NCBI GenBank assembly: GCA_016291475.1
Contig: JAEEXJ010000092.1
Span: 1 to 13,227, forward strand
Reading direction: 5' to 3'
DNA: 13,227 nucleotides
DNA from: Lachnospiraceae bacterium
GTDB lineage: Bacteria > Bacillota_A > Clostridia > Lachnospirales > Lachnospiraceae
Within the stretch, counting starts at the first letter, position 1. Each line of letters starts with the position of its first letter. Of the stretch, positions 1 through 7,782 are shown one piece after another. The notes beneath the pieces are model-generated. The model made no database searches. It saw only the letters and a program-made list of their open reading frames with translations, and was not told where the DNA came from. Both the position numbers and the translations under genes were made by a program.

Positions 1-184
1 ATGTACAAGTTCTTGTCAGTATTTTTGCGACATTTGCCGACTCACTTAATGAGCGGAATCTCGCATGATTGCTTCGAGGACTTGTTTGAACGAAGTGAGT
101 TCCGCAGAAGCAATCAGATCTGCGAGACGAACGCGAATTTAGTGAGTACGGCGCATGAGCACAAATACTGACAAACTTGTACGT
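1..184. repeat. Long imperfect palindrome (candidate palindromic repeat element)
   Basis: The left arm (about 3-75) matches the reverse complement of the right arm (about 107-182). By hand alignment roughly 60 of the 73 left-arm bases pair, in blocks: GTACAAGTT (3-11) with 174-182, TGTCAGTATTT (14-24) with 163-173, ACTCACT (40-46) with 141-147, TCTCGCA (59-65) with 121-127, and TGATTGCTTC (66-75) with 107-116. About 30 bases (76-106) form the central loop. As RNA or single-stranded DNA this could fold into one long hairpin. It is not followed by a T-tract, so it is not a classical terminator. No transposase is present. The arms differ by small substitutions and indels, as in an ageing palindromic MITE- or REP-like element. 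The element touches the window edge, so its true left end and any target duplication cannot be judged. The palindrome is directly seen; its mobile or multicopy nature is inference. Confidence 0.8.
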
Positions 185-205
185 GCCCGTAGATTGGAGT
201 AGATA

Positions 206-712
206 ATGACAAGAGTAGGTAAATTTGAGAAAGTAAGCTTTGAACAGTTCAAGGCTGGAATGGAAGATTTCGGATTGGATGATAATGATTTGAAGGAAAA
301 GTATGATCGTATTCAGCTTCCCGTCAGAGCCACCACCGGAAGCGCAGGATATGACATCAGGACTACCGTGGATATTAAACTCAATCCCGGGGAGACCGTC
401 AAAATACCCACGGGAATAAGAGCTTCCATGCTCGAGGACTGGATGCTTGCCGTTTTTCCCAGAAGCGGACTCGGCTTTAAATTCAGACTTCAGCTGAATA
501 ATACAGTAGGGATCATTGACAGCGATTACTATTTTTCCGATAACGAAGGACATATTTTCGTAAAAATCACCAATGATTCAAACGAAGGTAAGACCGTGGA
601 ACTCAAGGAAGGAGATGCTTTTGCTCAGGGAATATTCCTTCCTTACGGAATTACCGAGGATGATGATGTTACCGCATCACGTAACGGAGGCTTCGGAAGT
701 ACCGGAAAATAA
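206..712 (+). CDS. dut: dUTPase (deoxyuridine 5'-triphosphate nucleotidohydrolase), trimeric type
   Basis: Predicted to hydrolyse dUTP to dUMP and pyrophosphate in the cytoplasm, limiting uracil in DNA and supplying the thymidylate precursor. All five dUTPase motifs are recognisable in the 168 residues: AGYDI (47-51), PRSGLG (85-90), GIIDSDY (102-108, with the expected Asp105 and Tyr108), FAQGIF (139-144) and the Gly-rich tail RNGGFGSTGK (159-168). The start is supported by GGAG at 196-199, six bases before ATG. Two features are unusual: an acidic N-terminal extension of roughly 20 residues or more before motif 1, and about six extra residues (YFSDNE, 109-114) after motif 3, where most family members read DYRGE. 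The gene stands alone between the palindrome and an intergenic region, so it is probably monocistronic. The family call is firm; effects of the extension and insert are unknown. Confidence 0.93.
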   Translation: MTRVGKFEKVSFEQFKAGMEDFGLDDNDLKEKYDRIQLPVRATTGSAGYDIRTTVDIKLNPGETVKIPTGIRASMLEDWMLAVFPRSGLGFKFRLQLNNTVGIIDSDYYFSDNEGHIFVKITNDSNEGKTVELKEGDAFAQGIFLPYGITEDDDVTASRNGGFGSTGK

Positions 713-723
713 GGCTTTTATGG

Positions 724-758
724 CTATGTAGAATTGAATACTAGATATAGTGTTTTTT
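724..758 (+). terminator. Weak candidate rho-independent terminator after dut
   Basis: An AT-rich stem, CTATGT (724-729) with ATATAG (745-750, one G-T pair), is followed at once by TGTTTTTT (751-758). Position just after the dUTPase stop and the T-tract fit a terminator, but the stem is short and GC-poor, so efficiency would be low. Confidence 0.35.
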
Positions 759-771
759 AATAATATTTTAA

Positions 772-801
772 TTGTTTTTTCATATCGGTTTGATGTATTA
801 T
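772..801 (+). promoter_or_regulatory. Candidate sigma-A promoter for the degV-miaB-mutSL-miaA operon
   Basis: TTGTTT (772-777) and TATTAT (796-801) are separated by 18 bases, with TG at 794-795 just before the -10. Transcription would start near 808, about 45 bases before the degV start. It lies in the only sizeable gap ahead of the six-gene run, which supports it. A small perfect stem, GTAAG (812-816) with CTTAC (823-827), lies in the predicted leader. No experimental support. Confidence 0.5.
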
Positions 802-851
802 ATCTCTCGGCGTAAGCTATAACTTACTTTGTACTTTACCGGAGGTATAAT

Positions 852-1718
852 ATGTTTAAGATCTACACTGATAACGGTTCCGATATTCCCGAGGATTATG
901 CTGCCGAGCACGGTATTGATACACTCAATCTTGCTACCATAATTGACGGGGTGGTGTATAATCAGGGAGTTGAGCTTTCCAAGGAAGAGTTCTATAAGAG
1001 GCTCGCTGCAGGTGCTAAACCTTCAACTTCTCAGGTGAATCCCGATCAGGCTAAGAAATTCTTTGAAGAGAGAATCGATGAGGCTGATGAGTTCCTGTTT
1101 ATCGGTATTTCATCTGGACTTTCCGGCACCGTTCAGAGTGTTATGGCAGGTGCTAAGGAAGTTATGGAAAAGCACCCCGGCAAGAAGATCGAAGTTGTTG
1201 ATTCACTTACCGGTTCGCTTGGTGAAATGCTTCTTGTTACCAAAGCCGTAGATATGAGAGATGCAGGCAAGAGCTTTGAAGAGACCGTGTCTTTTGTACG
1301 TGATAATGCAATTCATGCAAGCCTTGCGATCACTGTAGATAATCTTATGGACCTTTGGAGAGGCGGAAGAGTAAGCAAGACAAGTGCCGTTATCGGTACT
1401 GTTGCTGCAATCAAGCCCTTTATTACCGTTAATAATGAGGGTAAGCTTGATGCGGGCGGAAAGATCAGAGGCAGAAAGAAGAGCCTCGATCATATAGTTG
1501 ATTACATGGAAGAGCATCTGGGATCATGCCGTGACATGAATGATACGATCATGGTCGCGCACGGTAATTGTCCCGAAGATGCGGAATATCTTAAAAATTT
1601 AATTGAGGAGCGTCTGGGCTTTAAGAAGTTTATGATAAACAGCATTGGCCCTATGATCGGAACACATACCGGACCTACAATTTGCCTGGCCGGATATTTT
1701 GGTGAAACACGCTCCTGA
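852..1718 (+). CDS. DegV family fatty-acid-binding protein
   Basis: DegV proteins bind a fatty acid in a deep pocket; in Firmicutes the related FakB proteins present fatty acids to the kinase FakA for phosphorylation. The 288 residues match usual DegV length. Visible family signatures are TDNGSDIP near the N-terminus (6-13), PSTSQ (57-61), SSGLSGT (87-93), LWRGGRVS (168-175) and the C-terminal IGPMIGTHTGP (265-275). The protein has no signal peptide or membrane segment, so it is cytosolic. GGAGG at 841-845 lies six bases before ATG. It is the first gene of a tight run and ends 10 bases before the preferred miaB start. No fakA-like gene is in the window, so a specific FakB role is not claimed. 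Its company with tRNA modification and mismatch repair genes gives no clear functional hint. Confidence 0.9.
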   Translation: MFKIYTDNGSDIPEDYAAEHGIDTLNLATIIDGVVYNQGVELSKEEFYKRLAAGAKPSTSQVNPDQAKKFFEERIDEADEFLFIGISSGLSGTVQSVMAGAKEVMEKHPGKKIEVVDSLTGSLGEMLLVTKAVDMRDAGKSFEETVSFVRDNAIHASLAITVDNLMDLWRGGRVSKTSAVIGTVAAIKPFITVNNEGKLDAGGKIRGRKKSLDHIVDYMEEHLGSCRDMNDTIMVAHGNCPEDAEYLKNLIEERLGFKKFMINSIGPMIGTHTGPTICLAGYFGETRS

Positions 1719-1728
1719 TGGAGCAGAA

Positions 1729-3141
1729 ATGAAACAGTCAGACGTTCTTATTACAGAAAAACAGCTTGGTTACATAAGTGATTCGGCCAGTGCGTTAAAA
1801 CATGCCGAAGAGAAAAAGGGACGCAAGCTCACTGCATCCGTTGTTACTTTCGGATGTCAGATGAATGCGCGTGATTCCGAAAAATTAGCCGGTATCCTTG
1901 TATCTGCGGGATTTGAACTTCTCGAAGATACCGAGGATGCCGACTTTGTTTTGTATAATACCTGTACCGTAAGAGATAATGCCAATCAGAAACTTTACGG
2001 TCATCTGGGAGAAGTTCATTCCAGAAAAAAGAAAAATCCATCCATGATGGTTGGAATATGCGGATGTCTTCCTCAGGAACCTTCCGCATTTGAACTTCTG
2101 AAAAAATCCTATTCTTTTGTAGATCTTATCTTTGGAACACATAATCTCTATGCCTTTCCCGAATACCTGAGCAGACTTCTCAGCGGAGAAAGACATATTT
2201 ATGAGATTATGGATCATTCGGATAATATAGTCGAAGATCTTCCCGTACTCAGAAAATATCCTTTCAAATCCGGCGTAAATATCATGTTCGGATGTAATAA
2301 TTACTGTACTTACTGCATAGTTCCTCATGTCAGAGGAAGAGAAAGAAGCAGGGAAAGTGCGGATATTATTGCAGAGGTTAAGAATCTTGCTTCTTCCGGT
2401 GTAAAAGAAGTAATGCTTCTCGGACAGAATGTAAATTCCTATGGAAACGGGATCGACAACGAAATCTCATTCCCCGAGCTTCTTAAGAGAACCTGTGATG
2501 TTCCCGGCATAGAGAGAGTCAGATTCATGACATCACATCCCAAGGATCTTTCGGACGAGCTTATAAAAACTATCAAAGAAAACGACAAGATCTGCAGACA
2601 TCTTCATCTTCCTCTTCAGAGCGGTTCCACCAAAGTTCTTAAAGAAATGAACAGAAGATATACAAAAGAGCAGTACCTTGATCTTGCTCTTAAGATCCGT
2701 GATGAGATTCCCGACATTGCAATGACAACGGATATCATGGTCGGATTCCCCGGAGAAACCGCTGCGGATATAGATGATACCATCGATGTGATCAATAAAG
2801 TTCAATACGATAATGCATTTACTTTTATCTATTCCAAGAGAATGGGTACGCCTGCTGCCGTCAGGGAAGATCAGGTTCCCGAAAATCTTGTAAAAGAAAA
2901 CTTTGACAGGGTATTAAAGGTTGTACAGGAAACCGCGAAAAAACAGAGTCTCAGATGGAAGGGCCGTGTTCTTGATGCACTTGTTGAGGAAGAAAACACT
3001 TCCATGGACGGATATGTAACCGGCAGACTTTCCAACAACATGATCGTTCATTTCGAAGGATGCAAGGAGATGATCGGTAATATCGTCCCCGTAAGACTCG
3101 ATGAATGCAGAGGTTTTTACTATATGGGAAGCAGGGCTTAA
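1729..3141 (+). CDS. miaB: tRNA-2-methylthio-N6-dimethylallyladenosine synthase MiaB
   Basis: Radical-SAM methylthiotransferase that adds a methylthio group to i6A37 of tRNAs, giving ms2i6A. Counting from ATG 1729 (470 residues), the N-terminal domain has the three cluster cysteines Cys43 (TFGCQMN), Cys79 (NTCTVR) and Cys113 (CGCLPQ). The radical-SAM CxxxCxxC motif is Cys189, Cys193, Cys196 (GCNNYCTYCIVPHVRGRERSR region). LLGQNVNSYG follows, and the last roughly 65 residues fit a TRAM RNA-binding domain. I prefer ATG 1729 over TTG 1699 because GGAG (1720-1723) lies five bases upstream and the earlier start would overlap degV by 20 bases. MiaA, which makes its i6A substrate, is encoded downstream in the same run. 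MiaB rather than MtaB or RimO is indicated by the GCQMN, NTCTVR and IVPHVRGRE sequences. No key residue is missing. Confidence 0.95.
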   Translation: MKQSDVLITEKQLGYISDSASALKHAEEKKGRKLTASVVTFGCQMNARDSEKLAGILVSAGFELLEDTEDADFVLYNTCTVRDNANQKLYGHLGEVHSRKKKNPSMMVGICGCLPQEPSAFELLKKSYSFVDLIFGTHNLYAFPEYLSRLLSGERHIYEIMDHSDNIVEDLPVLRKYPFKSGVNIMFGCNNYCTYCIVPHVRGRERSRESADIIAEVKNLASSGVKEVMLLGQNVNSYGNGIDNEISFPELLKRTCDVPGIERVRFMTSHPKDLSDELIKTIKENDKICRHLHLPLQSGSTKVLKEMNRRYTKEQYLDLALKIRDEIPDIAMTTDIMVGFPGETAADIDDTIDVINKVQYDNAFTFIYSKRMGTPAAVREDQVPENLVKENFDRVLKVVQETAKKQSLRWKGRVLDALVEEENTSMDGYVTGRLSNNMIVHFEGCKEMIGNIVPVRLDECRGFYYMGSRA

Positions 3142-3154
3142 AAGGAGCTTTACG

Positions 3155-5821
3155 ATGCCTGATATAAATGATGTTTCACCTATGATGCAAAATTATCTGG
3201 AGACTAAAAAGCAGTATCCGGATTCCATATTGTTCTACAGGATTGGCGATTTCTATGAAATGTTCTTTGATGACGCCGTGCAGGTGTCGAGGGAACTTGA
3301 ACTTGTTCTTACAGGTAAATCCTGCGGATTGGAAGAGAGAGCGCCCATGTGTGGCGTTCCTTTTCATGCAGCGGATACTTATATCTCAAGACTAGTTTCA
3401 AAGGGATATAAAGTAGCTATATGCGAACAGGTAGAAGATCCCAAACTCGCCAAAGGCCTTGTTAAGCGAGAAGTAATAAAGGTCGTTACTCCGGGAACCA
3501 ATATTAATTCACTTACTCTGGATTCGGGTAAGAATAATTATCTGATGTGCATTTGTTATCAGGATAACGGAATCGGTATAAGTGTAGTTGATGTATCAAC
3601 CGGTGAATTCCTTGTTTCGGAAGTATCATCCGTTAATCAGATCAATGATTATCTGGGGAGATTCGAGCCTTCCGAGATCATCTGCAATAATGCTTTTTCC
3701 GTACAAAGCGATCTGCTTAATTCCATTAAAGAAAGATATGGGGTCCCCATTACTGTCCTTGATAACGCCGTTTTCGAAGAAAAAACCGCCACGGGCGAAG
3801 TGCTCAGACAGTTTAAGGTAAAGAGCCTTATCGGTTTAGGCCTTGATTCCATGATACCCGGTGTACTTTCAGCCGGTGCTTCACTTATATATCTTCATGA
3901 TACTCAGAAAACAGATCTTGGAAATCTTTCTGAGATACATCCTTATATCGCTGATAAATATATGATGCTTGATTCTTCATCCAGAAGAAATCTTGAGCTT
4001 ACAGAAACGATACGCGATAAACAAAAAAAGGGTTCACTCCTCGGAGTTTTGGATCGTACTAAGACAGCCATGGGAGGACGTCTTTTAAGGACTTTTTTGG
4101 AGCAGCCTCTTATAGATGAATCCGAGATCATAAAAAGGCAGGATGCTATTTCTGCTTTTAATTCAAATACCATTGCCCGTGATGAATTAAGGGAATATCT
4201 TACACCCGTATATGATCTTGAAAGACTTCTTGCCAGGATCAGTTTCGGTACGGCCACTCCGCCGGATCTTTTATCCCTTGCGTCTTCACTTCAAATGCTT
4301 CCTCATATCAGGACTGTTCTTGAAGATATTCACTCCGATGAAATCGATGCTCTTAAAGAACGGTTTGATGTTCTGGCCGATATTGAATCATTAATAACCG
4401 GTTCGATCAAAGAAGAACCCGAAACCACCATCAGGGACGGAAATATCATAAAAGACGGCTTTAACGAAGAAGTCGACAGATTAAGAAGTGCCAAGACCGA
4501 AGGCAAAGGATGGCTTGCTCAGCTCGAAGATTCCGAAAGAGAAAGAACGGGTATCAAAGGACTTAAGATTAAATTCCATAAGTCTTTCGGATACTTTTTT
4601 GAGGTTACCAATTCATATCTGGATAATGTACCCGATGATTTTATAAGACGTCAGACTCTCACTAATTGTGAGAGATTTACTTCCGTTAAATTAAAAGAAC
4701 TGGAGGACACTGTTCTTAATGCGGAAGAAAAGATCAGAAATCTTGAATATGATCTTTATTGTCAGATAAGAAATACTGTCGGTGCGGAAAGCGAGAGAAT
4801 CTTAAAAACAGCAAAGTGCATTGCATTTCTTGATGTATATACGGATCTTGCCTATATCGCAGAGGTTAACAGGTATGTTAAGCCCCATATTAACAGCAAG
4901 GGAATTATCAATATCAAAGAAGGAAGGCATCCTGTTGTTGAAAAGATGCTGGGCGGTGAGCTTTTTGTTTCCAATGATACATACCTTGATAATTCATCCA
5001 ATCTGGTCAGTATCATTACCGGACCCAATATGGCCGGTAAATCAACATACATGAGACAGACTGCGCTTATTGTCCTTATGTCACAGATCGGGTCATATGT
5101 TCCTGCGACTTCTGCGGATCTATGCGTTGTAGATCGAATATTTACCAGAGTAGGTGCATCCGATGACCTTGCATCCGGTCAGTCCACATTCATGATCGAG
5201 ATGAATGAAGTATCCAATATACTAAGGAATGCTACTTCAAAGAGTCTTCTTATTCTCGATGAAATCGGAAGAGGAACGTCTACTTTTGACGGTCTTGCGA
5301 TAGCATGGGCTGTTATAGAACACATAAGCAACAAGAGGATACTTGGCGCAAAGACATTATTTGCGACTCATTATCATGAACTTACCGAACTTGAAGGTAA
5401 GATAGATAATGTTCATAACTATTGCATTGCGGTAAAAGAATCCGGCGATGACATTGTATTTTTGAGAAAGATCATTAAAGGTGGAGCTGACAGAAGCTAC
5501 GGTATACAGGTGGCTAAGCTTGCGGGTGTTCCCGATATCGTAATTGACAGAGCCAAGGAGATTGCTTCATCACTTGCTCTTCAGGATATATCCTCCATTG
5601 TCGAAACAATTGCCGGAACCGAAACCGGCACAGGTAAACTTAAAAAGGTTACTAAGCCCGATGAAGTTGACAGCGGTCAGCTTTCGTTTTTTGATCTTGT
5701 CTCCGATGAAGATCTTCTCAAAGAAATCGAGGACATCGATATACAGAATCTGACCCCGCTGGATGCATTGAATACTCTGCACAGACTTCAGAACAAGATC
5801 AAAAACAGGTATAAAGTATGA
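3155..5821 (+). CDS. mutS: DNA mismatch repair protein MutS
   Basis: Recognises mispairs and small loops in new DNA and, with ATP, recruits MutL. From ATG 3155 the protein has 888 residues. The mismatch-binding Phe-X-Glu is at Phe33-Tyr34-Glu35 (RIGDFYEMFF). Connector, lever and clamp domains follow. The C-terminal ABC ATPase has Walker A GPNMAGKS (623-630), Walker B LLILDE ending at Asp702-Glu703, then GRGTSTFDG and the THYHELTEL segment. Near the C-terminus is QLSFF (842-846), resembling a beta-clamp-binding peptide. This is MutS1 rather than MutS2: domain I is present and there is no Smr domain. AAAGGAG (3141-3147) lies seven bases before ATG 3155. An upstream in-frame ATG at 3101 lies inside miaB without a ribosome binding site. 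The gene follows miaB by 13 bases and overlaps mutL by 4 (ATGA), suggesting coupled synthesis of the repair partners. Confidence 0.97.
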   Translation: MPDINDVSPMMQNYLETKKQYPDSILFYRIGDFYEMFFDDAVQVSRELELVLTGKSCGLEERAPMCGVPFHAADTYISRLVSKGYKVAICEQVEDPKLAKGLVKREVIKVVTPGTNINSLTLDSGKNNYLMCICYQDNGIGISVVDVSTGEFLVSEVSSVNQINDYLGRFEPSEIICNNAFSVQSDLLNSIKERYGVPITVLDNAVFEEKTATGEVLRQFKVKSLIGLGLDSMIPGVLSAGASLIYLHDTQKTDLGNLSEIHPYIADKYMMLDSSSRRNLELTETIRDKQKKGSLLGVLDRTKTAMGGRLLRTFLEQPLIDESEIIKRQDAISAFNSNTIARDELREYLTPVYDLERLLARISFGTATPPDLLSLASSLQMLPHIRTVLEDIHSDEIDALKERFDVLADIESLITGSIKEEPETTIRDGNIIKDGFNEEVDRLRSAKTEGKGWLAQLEDSERERTGIKGLKIKFHKSFGYFFEVTNSYLDNVPDDFIRRQTLTNCERFTSVKLKELEDTVLNAEEKIRNLEYDLYCQIRNTVGAESERILKTAKCIAFLDVYTDLAYIAEVNRYVKPHINSKGIINIKEGRHPVVEKMLGGELFVSNDTYLDNSSNLVSIITGPNMAGKSTYMRQTALIVLMSQIGSYVPATSADLCVVDRIFTRVGASDDLASGQSTFMIEMNEVSNILRNATSKSLLILDEIGRGTSTFDGLAIAWAVIEHISNKRILGAKTLFATHYHELTELEGKIDNVHNYCIAVKESGDDIVFLRKIIKGGADRSYGIQVAKLAGVPDIVIDRAKEIASSLALQDISSIVETIAGTETGTGKLKKVTKPDEVDSGQLSFFDLVSDEDLLKEIEDIDIQNLTPLDALNTLHRLQNKIKNRYKV

Positions 5822-7782
5822 TCAAAGTATTAAACAAGGAAACAATAGACAGAATCTCTGCCGGCGAGGTTGTGGAAAGACCTTCGAATGTTGTTAAGGA
5901 ACTTGTTGAAAATGCCATCGATTCCGGAGCAAAAGCAATAACCGTAGAGATCAAGGCCGGCGGCCTTGATATGATACGTGTTACGGATAACGGATGCGGT
6001 ATCGATCCATCCGAAATGAAGACGGCATTTTTACGACATGCTACCAGTAAGATCGAAGAAGCATCCGATCTTGATTCCATAACAACATTGGGATTCAGAG
6101 GTGAGGCTCTTGCAAGTATCTGCGCTGTCTCAGAGACCGAAATGATATCAGCGCTTCAGGGTTCTCTTACCGGAAACAGATTTATAATCCGCGGCGGTGA
6201 AGAAGTGTCATTTGAAGAGATCGGAGCTCCTGCGGGTACTACAGTGATAGTCAGAAATCTTTTCTATAATACTCCGGCCAGAAAGAAATTCCTTAAGACA
6301 AACTCTACGGAAGGCTCTTATGTAGCGGAGCTTATGGAAAAGATAGCTCTGTCCCATCCCGAGATCTCATTTCAGTATTCCATGGATAATCGTTCAAGAT
6401 TCCATACTTCCGGTAACGGTGATCTGATGGAAGTAATATTCAGGGTTTACGGAAGAGAAACTGCCGGAAGCCTTGTTCCCATCAATTCCGAGAATGACAG
6501 ATTTAAAATAAGCGGATTTTTGGGAAAGCCTGAGATAATAAGATCCAACCGTAATATGGAAATATATTTTCTTAACGGAAGATTTGTTAAGAACAATTTT
6601 ATATCTACGGCGATAGAAGAAGGATACAGGGAATATCTTATGCTGCATAAGTTTCCCGTGGTATTTCTCAACTTTACCATTGATCCTTCCAAGGTGGATG
6701 TAAATGTTCACCCTGCGAAACTAGATGTCAGGATCTCGGATCAGCAGATGTTCTTTGCTTTTGTATCCTCGTCCATACATGATGTGATGACAAAGGCAGA
6801 GATGATCCCCGAAAACATTCTTACAAGTGACTCCGATAAAAAGGAAGCAGCCAAAGAAAGCGCTGCAGAAGTTGCGTCCGGGAAAAATCCCGAGCCTTTT
6901 GAAGCTAAAAGAACAGGTTTCTCCGGAATCGAAAACACGGTCAGGGCTTTTTCACAGATTGTTTCAAAGCCCTCGCTTGCTTCATATGATTATAAATTTG
7001 AACCGGATACCTCTGATGCTTCAAACGTATCAGAAGATTCCTTCTTTGAGGATGATAGAAAAGAATCAGAGAAGCTCGAAAATACAGCTGTCTTTACCGG
7101 ATCCGTATCCGGTGAAAAGTCGGCTGCAGAGGAATTTTTGGAACAAAATTCCTTTAAACAGGCTCAGCTTTTCGAAGATCATCTGCTTGATAAGGATAAA
7201 AGAGATTCTTATAAGATCATCGGTCAGGTATTCGATACATATTGGATAGTCCAGTATAAGCAGCAGATGTTCATAATCGATCAGCATGCGGCTCATGAGA
7301 AAGTTAATTATGAAAGATTCGTAAAAAGGATACATGCCGGAGAGCATCCGACTCAGATGTTAATGCCGCCCATTATCGTAACATTAACAGGAGCTGAGGA
7401 ATCGGTTCTGAATGATAATCTTGAGAGTTTTAAGAATATCGGATTTGATATCGAGAACTTTGGCGGTAATGAATATGCTTTAAGGGGTGTTCCCACCGAC
7501 CTGTTCAGACATTCGGAGAAAGAACTTTTCCTCGCAATACTGGATGAACTTGCCGAAAATCCCGGACTCGGAAGCTTTAAGACAATCGACGAGAAGATTG
7601 CGGGAATGGCATGTAAGGCTTCCGTCAAGGGAGGAGACCGAATCGGATTCGAACAGGCTCAGAAGCTTATTGATGAGCTTCTTACACTGGACAATCCTTA
7701 TAACTGTCCCCACGGAAGACCTACCATAATCTCGATTACCAAAACCGAAATGGAAAAGAAATTCCAGAGAATTGTAAACTGA
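5818..7782 (+). CDS. mutL: DNA mismatch repair protein MutL, endonuclease type
   Basis: Acts after MutS; in bacteria without MutH, MutL itself nicks the strand. The 654 residues begin with a GHKL ATPase: catalytic Glu31 in KELVENAIDSGA (27-37), DNGCGI, and GFRGEAL (92-98). Residues about 330-470 are an acidic, Ser/Glu-rich linker of low conservation. The C-terminal domain has the endonuclease signature DQHA-x2-E-x4-E at 488-499, with the supporting motifs ACK (598-600) and CPHGRP (630-635). QMLMP (513-517) resembles the beta-clamp peptide of Bacillus MutL. The ATG overlaps the mutS stop by 4 bases, with only a weak upstream AGG (5807-5809), so re-initiation after mutS is likely. The stop overlaps the miaA start by one base (TGATG). 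Both ATPase and nuclease residues are intact, so the protein should be active. Confidence 0.97.
   Translation: MIKVLNKETIDRISAGEVVERPSNVVKELVENAIDSGAKAITVEIKAGGLDMIRVTDNGCGIDPSEMKTAFLRHATSKIEEASDLDSITTLGFRGEALASICAVSETEMISALQGSLTGNRFIIRGGEEVSFEEIGAPAGTTVIVRNLFYNTPARKKFLKTNSTEGSYVAELMEKIALSHPEISFQYSMDNRSRFHTSGNGDLMEVIFRVYGRETAGSLVPINSENDRFKISGFLGKPEIIRSNRNMEIYFLNGRFVKNNFISTAIEEGYREYLMLHKFPVVFLNFTIDPSKVDVNVHPAKLDVRISDQQMFFAFVSSSIHDVMTKAEMIPENILTSDSDKKEAAKESAAEVASGKNPEPFEAKRTGFSGIENTVRAFSQIVSKPSLASYDYKFEPDTSDASNVSEDSFFEDDRKESEKLENTAVFTGSVSGEKSAAEEFLEQNSFKQAQLFEDHLLDKDKRDSYKIIGQVFDTYWIVQYKQQMFIIDQHAAHEKVNYERFVKRIHAGEHPTQMLMPPIIVTLTGAEESVLNDNLESFKNIGFDIENFGGNEYALRGVPTDLFRHSEKELFLAILDELAENPGLGSFKTIDEKIAGMACKASVKGGDRIGFEQAQKLIDELLTLDNPYNCPHGRPTIISITKTEMEKKFQRIVN

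Noticed and set aside
1..184. Reading the palindrome as a CRISPR array or a rho-independent terminator
   Set aside because: There are no regularly spaced direct repeats, and no T-tract follows the stem on either side.
1..205. Promoter for dut inside the palindrome
   Set aside because: I found no convincing -35/-10 pair between the palindrome and the dUTPase ribosome binding site; the promoter may lie upstream of the window.
812..827. Riboswitch in the degV leader
   Set aside because: Only a 5-base stem is present within a leader of about 45 bases, which is too short for any riboswitch class I know.
1203..1517. Minus-strand 104-codon frame inside degV, and similar minus-strand frames within miaB, mutS, mutL and mreC
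   Set aside because: They lie fully opposite strong genes, lack ribosome binding sites and recognisable domains, and arise from the codon use of the + strand genes.
1699..1728. TTG 1699 or GTG 1702 as miaB start
   Set aside because: They overlap the degV end, while ATG 1729 has GGAG five bases upstream; the extra ten codons have no family support.
3101..3154. ATG 3101 as mutS start, adding 18 residues
   Set aside because: It lies inside miaB without a ribosome binding site; ATG 3155 has AAAGGAG seven bases upstream and begins like typical MutS proteins.
6827..7249. 140-codon + strand frame within mutL
   Set aside because: It overlaps the low-complexity linker and C-terminal part of MutL in another frame; its Lys/Pro/Leu-rich product looks like a frame shadow and no start signal is seen.
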